A DNA stretch of 64,000 bases from Armatimonadota bacterium (GTDB lineage: Bacteria; Armatimonadota; Armatimonadia; Armatimonadales; Capsulimonadaceae): contig JAFAZD010000289.1 in the NCBI GenBank assembly GCA_019239955.1, forward strand, positions 1 to 64,000, in the 5' to 3' direction. The notes under the pieces are model-generated. The model had not been told where the DNA came from and made no database searches. It saw nothing but the letters and a program-made list of their open reading frames with translations. Positions 1 to 12,244 of this stretch are shown here, piece after piece. The translations under genes and the position numbers were made by a program. Every line of letters starts with the position of its first letter. Within the stretch, counting starts at the first letter, position 1.

Positions 1-249
1 GGGCGTGACGTTGGCGTGAATCAGCAGCAGGATGATGGCGGCGATGATCGCGAGCAGCCCGGCGTAGGCGACGGCCCCGCCGATCGCCAGGGACACGGCC
101 TGCCGGCCGGCCTGAGACGCCTTCTGGGTCATCTCATTCTTGGCGAGCGTGATCTCCTGTCGCACCAGCGTGGTCGTCTCGTGCATCAGATCGCCCAGCA
201 GCTCGCCCACCGACCGCTCCGTCTTCGCTTGAGGTTGTTCAGATGGCAT
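1..249 (-). CDS. Phage-holin-family/DUF1469-like small membrane protein (runs off left edge)
   Basis: Reverse-strand translation MPSEQPQAKTERSVGELLGDLMHETTTLVRQEITLAKNEMTQKASQAGRQAVSLAIGGAVAYAGLLAIIAAIILLLIHANVTP; open to the window edge. Confidence 0.7.
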   Translation of the reverse strand, partial: MPSEQPQAKTERSVGELLGDLMHETTTLVRQEITLAKNEMTQKASQAGRQAVSLAIGGAVAYAGLLAIIAAIILLLIHANVTP

Positions 250-814
250 CACTCGTCCTCAGCGCCACATCCGGGTCTCTGCTCTCCGGCTGCACGCCCC
301 CCGCGTCATAGGGCTTACCCACGGGAACCGGGAGCAAGGCATCGGAACTACTCGTGGTGGCCGAAGCGCCGCCCACGCCTGTGCTTTTCAGGAAGCGGGC
401 CGCGACCAGCCCCAGGAGGACGGCGCTGCCGAGGAACAGGGCGGGCTGCTGCCGGGCGAAATTCTGCACTTCGTCCACGACATCGTCCACGTCCCGCTCG
501 CGCAGATAGCCGGAGAGTCGCGTGATCTGCTCGGCGGCTTTGTCGCCCAACTGCGCCACGGCCCCCTGGCCCTGCCCCTGAAGGTGGTTGCTGCTCAGGA
601 GCAGCGCCTGCGCGACGTCGCTGAGGCCCGCAGCGGCGTTGTCTTTCTGAGTCCCTAACTGACTCTTCACCTGTTCACGCGCTCGGTCCAGCAAGCCCCC
701 GGCCATCTCCTTGCCCTGCTGGACGGCCTGCTTGCCCTGCTCGACCGCCTGGTGTGCCTGTTCTTTGGCCTGCTCCGCAAGCGGCGGTGCAGGGCTAGTT
801 GAATTGTCTGACAT
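239..814 (-). CDS. DUF883-like / stress-associated protein with C-terminal TM helix
   Basis: From internal Met (MSDNSTSPAPPLAEQAKEQ...), amphipathic AKEQAHQAVEQGKQAVQQGKE helix followed by FARQQPALFLGSAVLLGLVAARFLKS; overlaps the start of the holin-like gene. Confidence 0.6.
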   Translation of the reverse strand: MSDNSTSPAPPLAEQAKEQAHQAVEQGKQAVQQGKEMAGGLLDRAREQVKSQLGTQKDNAAAGLSDVAQALLLSSNHLQGQGQGAVAQLGDKAAEQITRLSGYLRERDVDDVVDEVQNFARQQPALFLGSAVLLGLVAARFLKSTGVGGASATTSSSDALLPVPVGKPYDAGGVQPESRDPDVALRTSDAI

Positions 815-1038
815 TCGTGGTTTCCTTTGCGATTCACACATCACGTCCTCTGGAGAGGGTGATGCGTTCATTTTTGCGGGCAACAATATCTACCCGCTAT
901 TGCTGTGTATTTAAACGAACATTGTGTAAAACGTCATCTTTTCGTTCAGAAGTCCCGACAAATTTTTCGAAAATTGACCACTCATGGTTTCATCCCTCGC
1001 CCCATCGGAACATATCTGGTGATATTTTTGTTATATGA

Positions 1039-1068
1039 CTTGACAGTATCACGCTCAAATGCTATACT
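1039..1068 (+). promoter_or_regulatory. Sigma-70-like promoter (TTGACA-17 bp-TATACT) overlapping a HAIR-like HspR operator (CTTGACA-N7-GCTCAAA)
   Basis: TTGACA 1040-1045, TATACT 1063-1068, spacer exactly 17 nt; CTTGACA 1039-1045 / N7 / GCTCAAA 1053-1059 resembles HAIR consensus CTTGAGT-N7-ACTCAAG. Confidence 0.75.
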
Positions 1069-1106
1069 GATGGCAATGCAAGTTCGACAGCGGGGGGAGC
1101 GCGTCC

Positions 1107-2228
1107 ATGGCGGTTGATTATAAAGATTATTATCAGATTTTGGGAGTGCCCAAGGCGGCGACCGAGAAGGAGGTCAAGGCGGCATACCGTAAGCTCGCGC
1201 GCCAGTACCACCCGGACGTCAACCCCGGTGACAAGACGGCGGAGGAAAAATTCAAGGACGTGGGCGAGGCCTACGAAGTGCTCTCCGACGCCGACAAGCG
1301 CGCCAAGTACGACCAGTACGGCGACCAGTGGAAGGCCTTCAGTCAGGGCGGCACAGGGTCCCATCCGGGGGCGGCGCAGGGCGGCGTCTACACCGGCAAC
1401 TTCGACTTCGGCGGCGGGGGCATTGACGACTTCCTATCATCCCTGTTCAGCGGCGGGACGGGCGGCGGGGGCTTCGGCGGCTTCAGCCGCGCCGAGCGGC
1501 GGGCCGGGATGCGCGCGGGCGGCCAGGAGGTCGAATACCCCATTGAGATCGGGCTGGAGGAGGCGTTCAAGGGCACCAGCAAGACGTTCACCCTGAGCCT
1601 GCCGCAGACGTGCGACAAGTGCGGCGGCTCCGGCGCGATCTCCGCCGGGAAAAGCAAGCCCTGCCCCATGTGCGCCGGGACCGGCAAGGTCAAGGGCAAC
1701 CGGGGCTTTTTCGGCAACAACACCTGCCCGCAGTGCGCCGGGACGGGGCAGGCCGTCGAGGTCTGCCCGCAGTGTCACGGCGACGGCACGATCAGCAAGA
1801 GAAAGCCGATTGATGTCAAAATCCCGGCGGGCATTGGTGACGGGCAGCGCCTTCGGCTCGCCGGACAGGGCGCGGGCGGCGGCGACCTGTACCTGAAGGT
1901 CACGATTCGCCCGCACCCGCAGTTCGAGCGCGATGGCGATGATCTGCGGACGGAGTTCAGCGTCCCCTACACCGTCGCCGCCCTCGGGGGGGAGGCCGCC
2001 GTAGAGACGCTGGGCGGGCGCAAGGTCGTCGCCGTCCCGGCCGGCACGCAGAGCGGGCGGTCTTTCCGCCTGGGCGGCCTGGGGATGCCCCACCTCAAAG
2101 GCGGGGGCGCGGGCGATCTCTACGCGAAGGCGAAAGTGACTGTGCCCAAGGACCTCTCCCCGCGCGAGCGCGACCTGCTGACGGAGTTGGCGAAGCTGCG
2201 GCAGGACAGCGTGAAGGTGAGCAAATAG
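1107..2228 (+). CDS. dnaJ: Chaperone protein DnaJ
   Basis: J domain with HPD (YHPDVNPGD), G/F region, four CxxCxGxG zinc repeats, C-terminal substrate domain. Confidence 0.97.
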   Translation: MAVDYKDYYQILGVPKAATEKEVKAAYRKLARQYHPDVNPGDKTAEEKFKDVGEAYEVLSDADKRAKYDQYGDQWKAFSQGGTGSHPGAAQGGVYTGNFDFGGGGIDDFLSSLFSGGTGGGGFGGFSRAERRAGMRAGGQEVEYPIEIGLEEAFKGTSKTFTLSLPQTCDKCGGSGAISAGKSKPCPMCAGTGKVKGNRGFFGNNTCPQCAGTGQAVEVCPQCHGDGTISKRKPIDVKIPAGIGDGQRLRLAGQGAGGGDLYLKVTIRPHPQFERDGDDLRTEFSVPYTVAALGGEAAVETLGGRKVVAVPAGTQSGRSFRLGGLGMPHLKGGGAGDLYAKAKVTVPKDLSPRERDLLTELAKLRQDSVKVSK

Positions 2229-2248
2229 GACCTAACCCTGGCTGCAGG

Positions 2249-2274
2249 TGGGGGCATGGTGTGGCATGCCCCCA
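2249..2274. repeat. Hairpin TGGGGGCATG-GTGTGG-CATGCCCCCA between dnaJ and hspR
   Basis: 10-bp perfect inverted repeat with 6-nt loop. Confidence 0.8.
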
Positions 2275-2293
2275 CAGGTGAAGGAACACGACA

Positions 2294-2692
2294 ATGGCAT
2301 ATGTGAAAGACAGGGACGAACCCATCTACACGATCAGCATTGCGGCCAAATTAGTGCGTCCCATCGGCAGGCCCAGGCCGGGTGATGGCGAGGCCGCCAA
2401 GCCGATCCACGCGCAGACCCTGCGCATGTACGACCGGCTGGGACTCGTCAAGCCCCGCAAGGTCGGCAAGAACCGGTTCTATTCCGACCGCGACATTGAG
2501 CGGCTGCAATTGATTCAACATTTTACACAGGACAACGGTATCAACTTGCCCGGCGTCGCCTACATCTTCTCCCTGATGGAGCAGATGGAGCAGATGGAGG
2601 CCGCCACCGACCGTCTGGAGGCGATGCTTCGGGAGGCGGAACAGGCGTGCGAGGCGCTCCGCAAGCGCGTCGGCAAGCATAATGAGGAGTAA
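2294..2692 (+). CDS. hspR: MerR-family heat-shock repressor HspR
   Basis: IYTISIAAKLV...IHAQTLRMYDRLGLVKPRKVGKNRFYSDRDIERLQLIQHFTQDNGINLPGVAYIF; located in a dnaJ-clpC operon. Confidence 0.88.
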   Translation: MAYVKDRDEPIYTISIAAKLVRPIGRPRPGDGEAAKPIHAQTLRMYDRLGLVKPRKVGKNRFYSDRDIERLQLIQHFTQDNGINLPGVAYIFSLMEQMEQMEAATDRLEAMLREAEQACEALRKRVGKHNEE

Positions 2693-2697
2693 GACCA

Positions 2698-5154
<2,457 letters not shown>

Positions 5155-5226
5155 AGAACTGCCAAGTGGCGGGCCCCCTGTCCGCCCCTTCTCTGATGAT
5201 GGCGCAACAAACGAAGTGAGTGCCGA

Positions 5227-6021
5227 ATGAAGCCGAAAGACAGGCCTCTCGTGCTCGTGCTACTCCTTGTCTGGTTGGGAGCACATGGTCAAGATGCATA
5301 CGCACGCTCAAAACAGGTGCGGACGCCGCCTAGACACATCCAACACAAGACACGCGGCGACACAAACTTGTTACAGTCGGTGTACTCGCTCGGCGAGAGG
5401 ATGGGGAAGCGGGACGCACAGGTGCATCAGAACCTGCTTGTCCAGGTCAAGGGTATCCCCACCATAAAGAACGACTGGCCCTCTGCCCTGATGATAATCG
5501 AGACCGCGTCCGCCCAGGACAAAGGCCATAAGACGGAGGACGAGCGCCTCGCCGCCTTGGTCTGGAAGGCTCCGCCCACGGCGCAAAGGGCCTACGCCCA
5601 CTGGTTCGTCACCGGGTACGTCCATGGCCGCCGCCATTACCTCAGCGGCCCACAGACACCACCGACCGATGCCGGGAACCTGCGGGTACTCTGGCCGGCG
5701 GTGGCGCTGTACGCCCAGGACCATGACGGGCTATTGCCTCCCCTCCGCGATGCCCATGCCTTCCAGGCGGCGCTCCTGCCCTACGTCAGCAACTACGCTG
5801 GCTACTTTCGAGACGTGACCACCAGGGAGCCGTACCGGATCAACCGGAGGCTAGCCGGGAAGACGCTCGCGTCCGTCGCTGACCCGTCCCACACCGTCCT
5901 CCTGTATCAAGCGTCCCCATTCCTCCGAGGTGGCCCGTACGTCCTCTACCTGAACGGCGATGTACGGAGAGTCAACGTGGTGCAGTGGCGGCAGATATGG
6001 CTAACGCTCGGCAGCCATTGA
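5227..6021 (+). CDS. Hypothetical secreted protein with prepilin-like/DUF1559-type C-terminal motif
   Basis: N-terminal hydrophobic segment; LWPAVALYAQDHDGLLPP ... DPSHTVLLYQ ... YLNGDVRRV. Confidence 0.5.
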   Translation: MKPKDRPLVLVLLLVWLGAHGQDAYARSKQVRTPPRHIQHKTRGDTNLLQSVYSLGERMGKRDAQVHQNLLVQVKGIPTIKNDWPSALMIIETASAQDKGHKTEDERLAALVWKAPPTAQRAYAHWFVTGYVHGRRHYLSGPQTPPTDAGNLRVLWPAVALYAQDHDGLLPPLRDAHAFQAALLPYVSNYAGYFRDVTTREPYRINRRLAGKTLASVADPSHTVLLYQASPFLRGGPYVLYLNGDVRRVNVVQWRQIWLTLGSH

Positions 6022-6178
6022 AGCACATATCCCCTCAGTAATATCACGCGGCGTTGACACCGCCTCGGAAGAGGTAACACTCGCGGTCTGACATAGCGCC
6101 GCCCCCGCCAAGCCCGCAAGTTGTGCGCCCTTTTCTTTTGATACGCCCCTTCCTTATTCCTTCGGGTACAATTCTCCC

Positions 6179-6508
6179 GTGGTATCTCCTCAGCGCATCC
6201 AGCAAGTCACCGAAGAGATCGCCCGCCGCTTCCACCCGGATCGGATCATCCTGTTCGGCTCCTATGCCTACGGCACGCCGACCGAGGACTCCGATGTGGA
6301 CCTGCTGGTCGTGATGCCGTCTGAGGGGCGCGACATCAAGAAGGCCATCGAGATCCGGCAGGCCATCGGCGTGAATTTCGCAATGGATCTGCTGGTCTAC
6401 GACCCGGACTATCTGCGACAGCGTATCGAATGGGAAGATTGGTTCTTGCGCGAAATTACGCAAAAGGGCAAAGTGCTGTATGAAGCCGATCACGCAGGAG
6501 TGGGTTGA
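6179..6508 (+). CDS. Minimal nucleotidyltransferase (MNT) antitoxin-like protein
   Basis: ILFGSYAYGTPTEDSDVDLLVVMP (GS-x-DxD nucleotidyltransferase motif); GTG start; overlaps downstream HEPN gene. Confidence 0.85.
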   Translation: MVSPQRIQQVTEEIARRFHPDRIILFGSYAYGTPTEDSDVDLLVVMPSEGRDIKKAIEIRQAIGVNFAMDLLVYDPDYLRQRIEWEDWFLREITQKGKVLYEADHAGVG

Positions 6509-6869
6509 CAAAGCCGAGGGAGATTGGGCAGCGCTTGGCCGCGAACTGCGGGCGCGCAAGGCTCCCAACTATGATGACGCCTGCTTCCATGCTCAACAAT
6601 GTGCGGAGAGGTACCTCAAAGCAAGGCTTCAAGAAGCATCTATTGCCTTCCCGCGAACGCATGACCTGATTGATCTGCTTAACCTGGCGCTCCCTGTCGA
6701 ACCCCTCTGGAGCGCCCTTTTCCCAGCCGCGAATGCCATTAGCGGCTACGCCGTCGCCTTCCGCTATCCCGGCAGGAGCGCCACAAGAACAGAGGCACGA
6801 GAGGCGCAACGTTTCTGCCGCACCATCCGCGAGGCGGTGCGGCTCAGCCTGGGTCTGCCCGTAGGATGA
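6480..6869 (+). CDS. HEPN-domain protein (toxin partner of MNT)
   Basis: WVDKAEGDWAALGRELRARKAPNYDDACFHAQQCAERYLKARLQ...FPRTHDLIDLL typical HEPN; 29-nt overlap with MNT. Confidence 0.85.
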   Translation: MKPITQEWVDKAEGDWAALGRELRARKAPNYDDACFHAQQCAERYLKARLQEASIAFPRTHDLIDLLNLALPVEPLWSALFPAANAISGYAVAFRYPGRSATRTEAREAQRFCRTIREAVRLSLGLPVG

Positions 6870-6873
6870 ACAG

Positions 6874-6993
6874 CAGCGGCATCCTGCGCCGCGAGTTCGG
6901 CGAGGGCGACACGGTGGTGGCGGACCGCGACGGCGGGCGCATCGTCCCGCCTCAAGGTCCCAAGCGCCCAGAGAGAAGGCGTCGCGGCCTGAA
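6874..6993 (+). pseudogene. Degenerate duplicate of the clpC 3' end
   Basis: SSGILRREFGEGDTVVADRDGGRIV matches ClpC C-terminus SSGILRREFREGDTVVVDRDGERIV; nucleotide similarity continues to GGCGTCGCGGCCTGAA, with a 2-nt deletion disrupting the frame. Confidence 0.85.
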
Positions 6994-6999
6994 AATCGA

Positions 7000-7029
7000 G
7001 GGAGGGGCGCGACATGTCGCGCCCCTCCC
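7000..7029 (+). terminator. Perfect 30-nt palindrome GGGAGGGGCGCGACATGTCGCGCCCCTCCC, likely the ancestral clpC terminator
   Basis: 15-nt arms, perfect self-complementarity, just after the clpC 3'-end relic; followed by GCTTTTG. Confidence 0.65.
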
Positions 7030-7051
7030 GCTTTTGCGGTACAATTACTCT

Positions 7052-8767
7052 ATGAAACGGCCTATGAGATTGATGACGTGGTCCATCGGTGTCAAGATCG
7101 GGACAGGGTTCGGACTGGCGCTGGCGATCCTGCTCGTAATCGGCGGGGTCTCCTACCGCAGCATCAATAACCTGAGCGGCACAGCGCGGTGGGTGGAGCA
7201 TACAAACCAGGTGCTGACGCAGCTCGAAGGGATGCTGTCCACCTTGAGCGCAGCGGAGGCGTCGCAACGGGCTTACCTGCTCACCGGGGACGGACGTTAC
7301 TTGCAACCCTATTACGATTCGGACGCGGCGGTCACGGATCCCCGAGGGCCTTTCAAGCAGGCCAGGGCACTGACCGCCGACGATCCGACCCAGCAGCACA
7401 GCCTGGATGTCCTGGACCCCCTCGTGAGGGCAAAGATGGCCGATATCCAGCACACGATTGAGATTCGGCAGAGGAATGGGCTGCCGGCGGCGGTCGCGGC
7501 CGTCCAGGCGGAGGCGGGAAACCAGTCGATGGGCCGGATTGAGGCTATCGTGGACGGGATGAAGGACCGGGAGCAGAGCCTGTTGAAGAGTTTCTCCCAG
7601 GAGCAGGACGATACGGGGCGCTGGGCCATTAATACGATCCGCTGGGGGACCGCCATCGCCTTCCTGGTGGTGTTGGTCACGGGCTACTACATCACCCGCA
7701 TCATCGCTAAGCCGCTCCGGCAGATTACGGGGGTGGCGACGCGCATCGCCGCCGGCGACATCTCGATGGACGTGGCCTCCGATGGACGAGCCGACGAAGT
7801 CGGCGAGCTGGCGCGCACGTTTGCCCGGATGACGACCGGACTGCGGGAGTTGACGTCGGAGATCACGGCGGGCATCAACGTGCTGGGCTCATCGGCGGGC
7901 GAGATCCTGGCCTCCACCACCGAACTGGCCGCCAGCGCGGCAGAGACGGCCACCGCCGTCACCCAGACCACCACCACCGTCGAAGAGATCCGCCGGACAT
8001 CGGAGGACGCCAGTCGCAAGGCGCGGCACGTGGCCGAGAGCGCCCAGAACGCCGACCGCGTCTCCCAGGAGGGGCGCCGCGCCACCGGCGAGGCCATCGC
8101 CGGCACCGAGCGCATCCGCGAGCAGATGGGCTCCATCGCCGAGAGCATGGGGCGCCTCTCCGAGCAGGGGCAGGCCATCGGCGAGATCATCGCCACTGTG
8201 GACGACCTGGCCCAGCAGTCCAACCTGCTGGCGGTCAACGCCGCCATCGAGGCCGCCAAGGCGGGCGAGCAGGGCAAGGGCTTCGCGGTGGTGGCCCAGG
8301 AGGTCAAGAGCCTGGCCGAGCAGTCCCGGCAGGCGACCACGCAGGTGCGGGCGATCCTCAGCGACATCCAGCGGGCGACGGGGGCGGCGGTGATGGCCAC
8401 GGAGCAGGGGGGCAAGGCGGTGGAGGCGGGGCTGGCGCAGTCGGTGCAGGCGGGCGAGTCCATCCAGGCCCTGGCGGACCATGTGTCGGCGGCGGCGCAG
8501 GCGGCGGCGCAGATCGCGGCGTCGAGCCAGCAGCAGCTGGCGGGGATGGACCAGGTGGTGCTGGCGATGGAGAGCGTCAAGCAGGAGAGCATTCGGAACG
8601 TGGACGGGGCGCGCCAGTTGGAGGCGGCGGTGCGAAGCCTCACAGAGTTGGGCCAGAGGCTGAAACAGCAGGCGGACCGCTACCGGGTGGAAAAAGAGCA
8701 GGAAACCCCGATTTCCGCAGAGCAGGGCAAGCCGATCTCCAGGATGATGGTCCCCGTGAGGAGATGA
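7052..8767 (+). CDS. Methyl-accepting chemotaxis protein with CHASE3-like sensor and HAMP
   Basis: Start at MKRPMRLMTWSIGVKIGTGF (ORF-track start at 6866 runs through the clpC relic); HAMP RIIAKPLRQITGVATRIAAGD; MCP hairpin IGEIIATVDDLAQQSNLLAVNAAIEAAKAGEQGKGFAVVAQEVKSLAEQS. Confidence 0.93.
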   Translation: MKRPMRLMTWSIGVKIGTGFGLALAILLVIGGVSYRSINNLSGTARWVEHTNQVLTQLEGMLSTLSAAEASQRAYLLTGDGRYLQPYYDSDAAVTDPRGPFKQARALTADDPTQQHSLDVLDPLVRAKMADIQHTIEIRQRNGLPAAVAAVQAEAGNQSMGRIEAIVDGMKDREQSLLKSFSQEQDDTGRWAINTIRWGTAIAFLVVLVTGYYITRIIAKPLRQITGVATRIAAGDISMDVASDGRADEVGELARTFARMTTGLRELTSEITAGINVLGSSAGEILASTTELAASAAETATAVTQTTTTVEEIRRTSEDASRKARHVAESAQNADRVSQEGRRATGEAIAGTERIREQMGSIAESMGRLSEQGQAIGEIIATVDDLAQQSNLLAVNAAIEAAKAGEQGKGFAVVAQEVKSLAEQSRQATTQVRAILSDIQRATGAAVMATEQGGKAVEAGLAQSVQAGESIQALADHVSAAAQAAAQIAASSQQQLAGMDQVVLAMESVKQESIRNVDGARQLEAAVRSLTELGQRLKQQADRYRVEKEQETPISAEQGKPISRMMVPVRR

Positions 8768-9036
8768 CAGACCGGTCCCTGTCTGCGGCGCCCAATCCAG
8801 CCCGCCTCCGCCGATCCCGGGTCAGGCTCACCAGGCCTGGTACGTCGGCTGTCGTCTTCCCGCATCTCTTGGCCGACGCGCCGGGAGTCCTCACCAGCGC
8901 CTGCCGCCCCCTTCCTCCTTAGTCCATCAAAGACAGGCCGCTCCTACGCCACCCAGACCGGGGAAACCGTGAGTGCTGCTCCCCCTGCGAACGGCTCTCC
9001 CTACCGCCCCTGGATATACCCAGCCCTTACCCCCTG

Positions 9037-9064
9037 CCCCTCGGACGAATGCGTGTCCGAGGGG
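9037..9064. terminator. Hairpin CCCCTCGGAC-GAATGCGT-GTCCGAGGGG downstream of MCP gene
   Basis: 10-bp perfect stem; no clear T-tract. Confidence 0.45.
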
Positions 9065-9187
9065 CGTCATAAATTCTTCACAATCGGACGGTAAAGTCTC
9101 ATTCATGGGGGCACACTCGATGCCTGAGTCACCCGGCAGTGGCGCTGACCGTCACCCCCGCTATGACCAAGCAAGAAAGAACCATTT

Positions 9188-10147
9188 ATGTCCGGTACGA
9201 CTACGGATGCCTTTTCCGGCACGAAGCCTTCCAGTGTGCTTTTCGTGCATATCCCCAAGACGGCTGGGACGACGTTGAATCGAATTTTGGAGCGCGAGTA
9301 TTCAACGCCCGCCTCCTACCAGGAGCCATCCGGCGTCGGCTCCAGGGACGGGTGCGCCGGAGTGGAGGCCATGACCGAGAGCGAGCGCCGCCGCTTCCGC
9401 GTGTTCAGCGGCCACTTCCCCTTCGGCGTCCAGCGCCTCCTGCCGCCGCCCGTGTTCACCGTCACCCTTCTGCGTGATCCGCTCGAGCGGGTCCTGTCAC
9501 AATACTACCATGTGGCGCGCACGTCGGACCATTGCCTGCATCGGCGGCATCGGGCCGAGGAAAGCCCGCACCCGAGCCTGACCGAGTTCCTGAGCGCCGG
9601 GGCCGTCACTTTAGACAACTGGCAGGCGCGGGTGCTGGCGGGCCCGGAGGCGATGGCCCTCCCGTTCGGCGCGTGCGTGCGGGACGTGCTGGAGCAGGCC
9701 AAGAAGAACCTCGCCTGCGACATCGCCCTGGCGGGCCTGACGGAGCGCTTTGACGAGACGGTGGTTCTGCTCTGGCGTCGCCTCGGCTGGATCATGCCCT
9801 GCTATCTGCGCGAGAACGTGGGCTGGAACCGCCGCGGCCGGGATGAGGTGCCGCGCGAGGCCCTGCGGCTGATCTGGCAGCAGACGCAGTGGGACCGGGA
9901 GCTCTACGCCTTCGCCGCCGCGCGCCTGGAGGAACAGATCGCCCGACAAGGCGCCGCCTTCGCCGACGACCTGCGCCGCTTCCGCATCGCCAATGTCCGA
10001 TACCGGCGGCTGAAGGTCCTGATCCATTCGCGGCCGCTGCGGCCGCTCAGGAGCCTCCTGTCCACCGGCCACAAGATCGGCCTGGATGCGACGCTGCGGA
10101 CGGTCTTCGGCCATAGGGGCCCATCACCAGCGAACATCTCCCCATAA
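9188..10147 (+). CDS. Sulfotransferase-family protein
   Basis: VLFVHIPKTAGTTLNRIL (PAPS-loop-like motif) and VTLLRDPLERVLSQYYH. Confidence 0.85.
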   Translation: MSGTTTDAFSGTKPSSVLFVHIPKTAGTTLNRILEREYSTPASYQEPSGVGSRDGCAGVEAMTESERRRFRVFSGHFPFGVQRLLPPPVFTVTLLRDPLERVLSQYYHVARTSDHCLHRRHRAEESPHPSLTEFLSAGAVTLDNWQARVLAGPEAMALPFGACVRDVLEQAKKNLACDIALAGLTERFDETVVLLWRRLGWIMPCYLRENVGWNRRGRDEVPREALRLIWQQTQWDRELYAFAAARLEEQIARQGAAFADDLRRFRIANVRYRRLKVLIHSRPLRPLRSLLSTGHKIGLDATLRTVFGHRGPSPANISP

Positions 10148-10273
10148 TACCGTCTGGTTTGAGCAGCAGGAAAAGCGGCCGGTGGGGGCGAACAGGAGGA
10201 CAGAGAGAACGATAACCGCTCCCATCAAAATGCCCAGGAACATCCCCAAAGACGCCTGGCAGCACGGCCACTC

Positions 10274-12244
10274 ATGAACAACGACTTGAATCAGTCCCCG
10301 GACATCTACGCGGTGCAGACGCGGGCGGTGGGGCCGCCAGGCGAGCTGCCGCTCACGCCGGAGATGCTGCTGACGCGGCCCAGTGGGGACATCTTTGCCC
10401 TCAGCCAGAACGCCGGCATGGGCTGGGACCCCCGCAAGCTGAATCGGCGCGAGTTCCTCCTGCTCAGCACACAGGGCGGACTTCGCGCTCCCGACGGAAC
10501 GCCCATCGCCCTCGGCTACCACACCGGGCACTGGGAGGTCGGCCTGCTGGTGCGGGCGGCGGCGGAGGAGATCACCGCCCTCGGCGGCCTCCCCTTCGCC
10601 GGCTACTGCTCCGACCCCTGCGACGGGCGCAGCCAGGGGACGACGGGCATGATGGACAGCCTGCCCTACCGCAACGACGCCGCCGTCGTCTTCCGCCGCC
10701 TGATTCGCTCGCTCCCCAACCGGCGCGGCGTCCTGGGCGTGGCGACCTGCGACAAGGGCCTGCCGGCCATGATGATGGCCCTGGCCGCCATGCGCGACCT
10801 GCCCTGCGTGCTGGTCCCCGGCGGCGTGACGCTGCCGGCGGCCCATGGCGAGGACGCGGGCAAGATTCAGACCGTGGGCGCGCGCTTCGCGCACGGGCAA
10901 ATTAGTCTCAGGGACGCCGCGCAGCTGGGCTGCCGCGCCTGCGCCACGCCGGGCGGCGGCTGCCAGTTCTTCGGGACGGCGGCCACGGCGCAGGTCGTGG
11001 GGGAGGCGCTCGGCCTGGCGCTGCCGCACGCCGCCCTCGCGCCGTCGGGCCAGCCGATCTGGCTGGACATGGCCCGCCGCTCGGCCCAGGCCCTGGTGCA
11101 GTTGGACGATCAGGGGCTGCGGACCGGCGATATCCTCACGCCGCAGGCGGTCCGCAATGCCATGACGGTCCACGCGGCCTGCGGCGGCTCGACCAACCTG
11201 CTGCTGCACGTCCCCGCCATCGCCCACGCCGCCCGACTCCCGCGCCCGACCGTGGAGGACTGGCACGCGGTCAACGTCGCCACGCCGCGCCTGGTGGACG
11301 TGCTGCCCAACGGCCCCACGGACCACCCCACCGTCCGATTCTTCCTGGCAGGCGGCGTCCCGGAGGTGATGCTCCACCTGCGCGCGCTGGGGCTGCTCCA
11401 CCTGGACTGCCTGACGGTGACGGGGCGGACGCTGGGGGAGAACCTGGACGATTGGGAGCGGTCGGAGCGCCGCGTCCGGCTCCGACAGCGACTGCGCGAA
11501 CAGGACGGGGTGGACCCAGACGATGTGATCCTCTCTCCCGACCGGGCGCGGGCGCGCGGGCTGACCAGCACCGTCACCTTCCCGCGCGGCAACCTGGCCC
11601 CCGAAGGCGCGGTCATCAAGAGCACCGCCATTGACCCCAGCGTGGTGGACGCCGACGGCGTGTACCGCAAGGTCGGGCCGGCGCGCGTCTTCACCACCGA
11701 GCGCGCCGCGGTCGCCGCCCTCAAGGGGCAGGGTGACAAGCCCGTGCGGCCCGACGACGTGCTGGTGCTGATCTGTCGCGGGCCGATGGGCGCGGGGATG
11801 GAGGAGACGTATCAAGTCACCTCCGCCCTCAAGTTTTTGCCCTGGGGCAAGCATGTCGCCGTGCTCACGGACGCCCGGTTCTCCGGCGTCTCCACCGGGG
11901 CCTGCGTCGGCCACATCGGCCCGGAGGCGCTGGCCGGCGGCCCCATCGGCCGGGTGCTGGATGATGACCTGATTGAGATCGAGATTGACCGCAATCGCCT
12001 GGAAGGCCGTGTGGACCTGGTCGGCCACGGCGACGTGCGTTTCAGCGCCGAGGAGGGGGCGGCGGTGCTCGCCGCTCGCCCGCCCCGGTCCGACCTCGCC
12101 CCGGACCCGAATTTGCCGGACGACACGCGCCTCTGGGCTGCCTTGCAGGCCGTGAGCGGCGGGACGTGGGGCGGGTGCGTCTACGACGCGGAGGCCGTCA
12201 TCGCGCGGCTGGGAGGGGACATCGGTGCGCCTGTCCCTGGCTGA
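10274..12244 (+). CDS. IlvD/Edd-family dehydratase, YjhG/YagF (D-xylonate dehydratase) type
   Basis: [85 protein letters not shown]. Confidence 0.9.
   Translation: MNNDLNQSPDIYAVQTRAVGPPGELPLTPEMLLTRPSGDIFALSQNAGMGWDPRKLNRREFLLLSTQGGLRAPDGTPIALGYHTGHWEVGLLVRAAAEEITALGGLPFAGYCSDPCDGRSQGTTGMMDSLPYRNDAAVVFRRLIRSLPNRRGVLGVATCDKGLPAMMMALAAMRDLPCVLVPGGVTLPAAHGEDAGKIQTVGARFAHGQISLRDAAQLGCRACATPGGGCQFFGTAATAQVVGEALGLALPHAALAPSGQPIWLDMARRSAQALVQLDDQGLRTGDILTPQAVRNAMTVHAACGGSTNLLLHVPAIAHAARLPRPTVEDWHAVNVATPRLVDVLPNGPTDHPTVRFFLAGGVPEVMLHLRALGLLHLDCLTVTGRTLGENLDDWERSERRVRLRQRLREQDGVDPDDVILSPDRARARGLTSTVTFPRGNLAPEGAVIKSTAIDPSVVDADGVYRKVGPARVFTTERAAVAALKGQGDKPVRPDDVLVLICRGPMGAGMEETYQVTSALKFLPWGKHVAVLTDARFSGVSTGACVGHIGPEALAGGPIGRVLDDDLIEIEIDRNRLEGRVDLVGHGDVRFSAEEGAAVLAARPPRSDLAPDPNLPDDTRLWAALQAVSGGTWGGCVYDAEAVIARLGGDIGAPVPG

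Noticed and set aside
8887-9180. Possible small ORFs between the chemoreceptor and sulfotransferase genes
   Set aside because: No convincing SD or protein-like composition; only a hairpin at 9037-9064 stands out.
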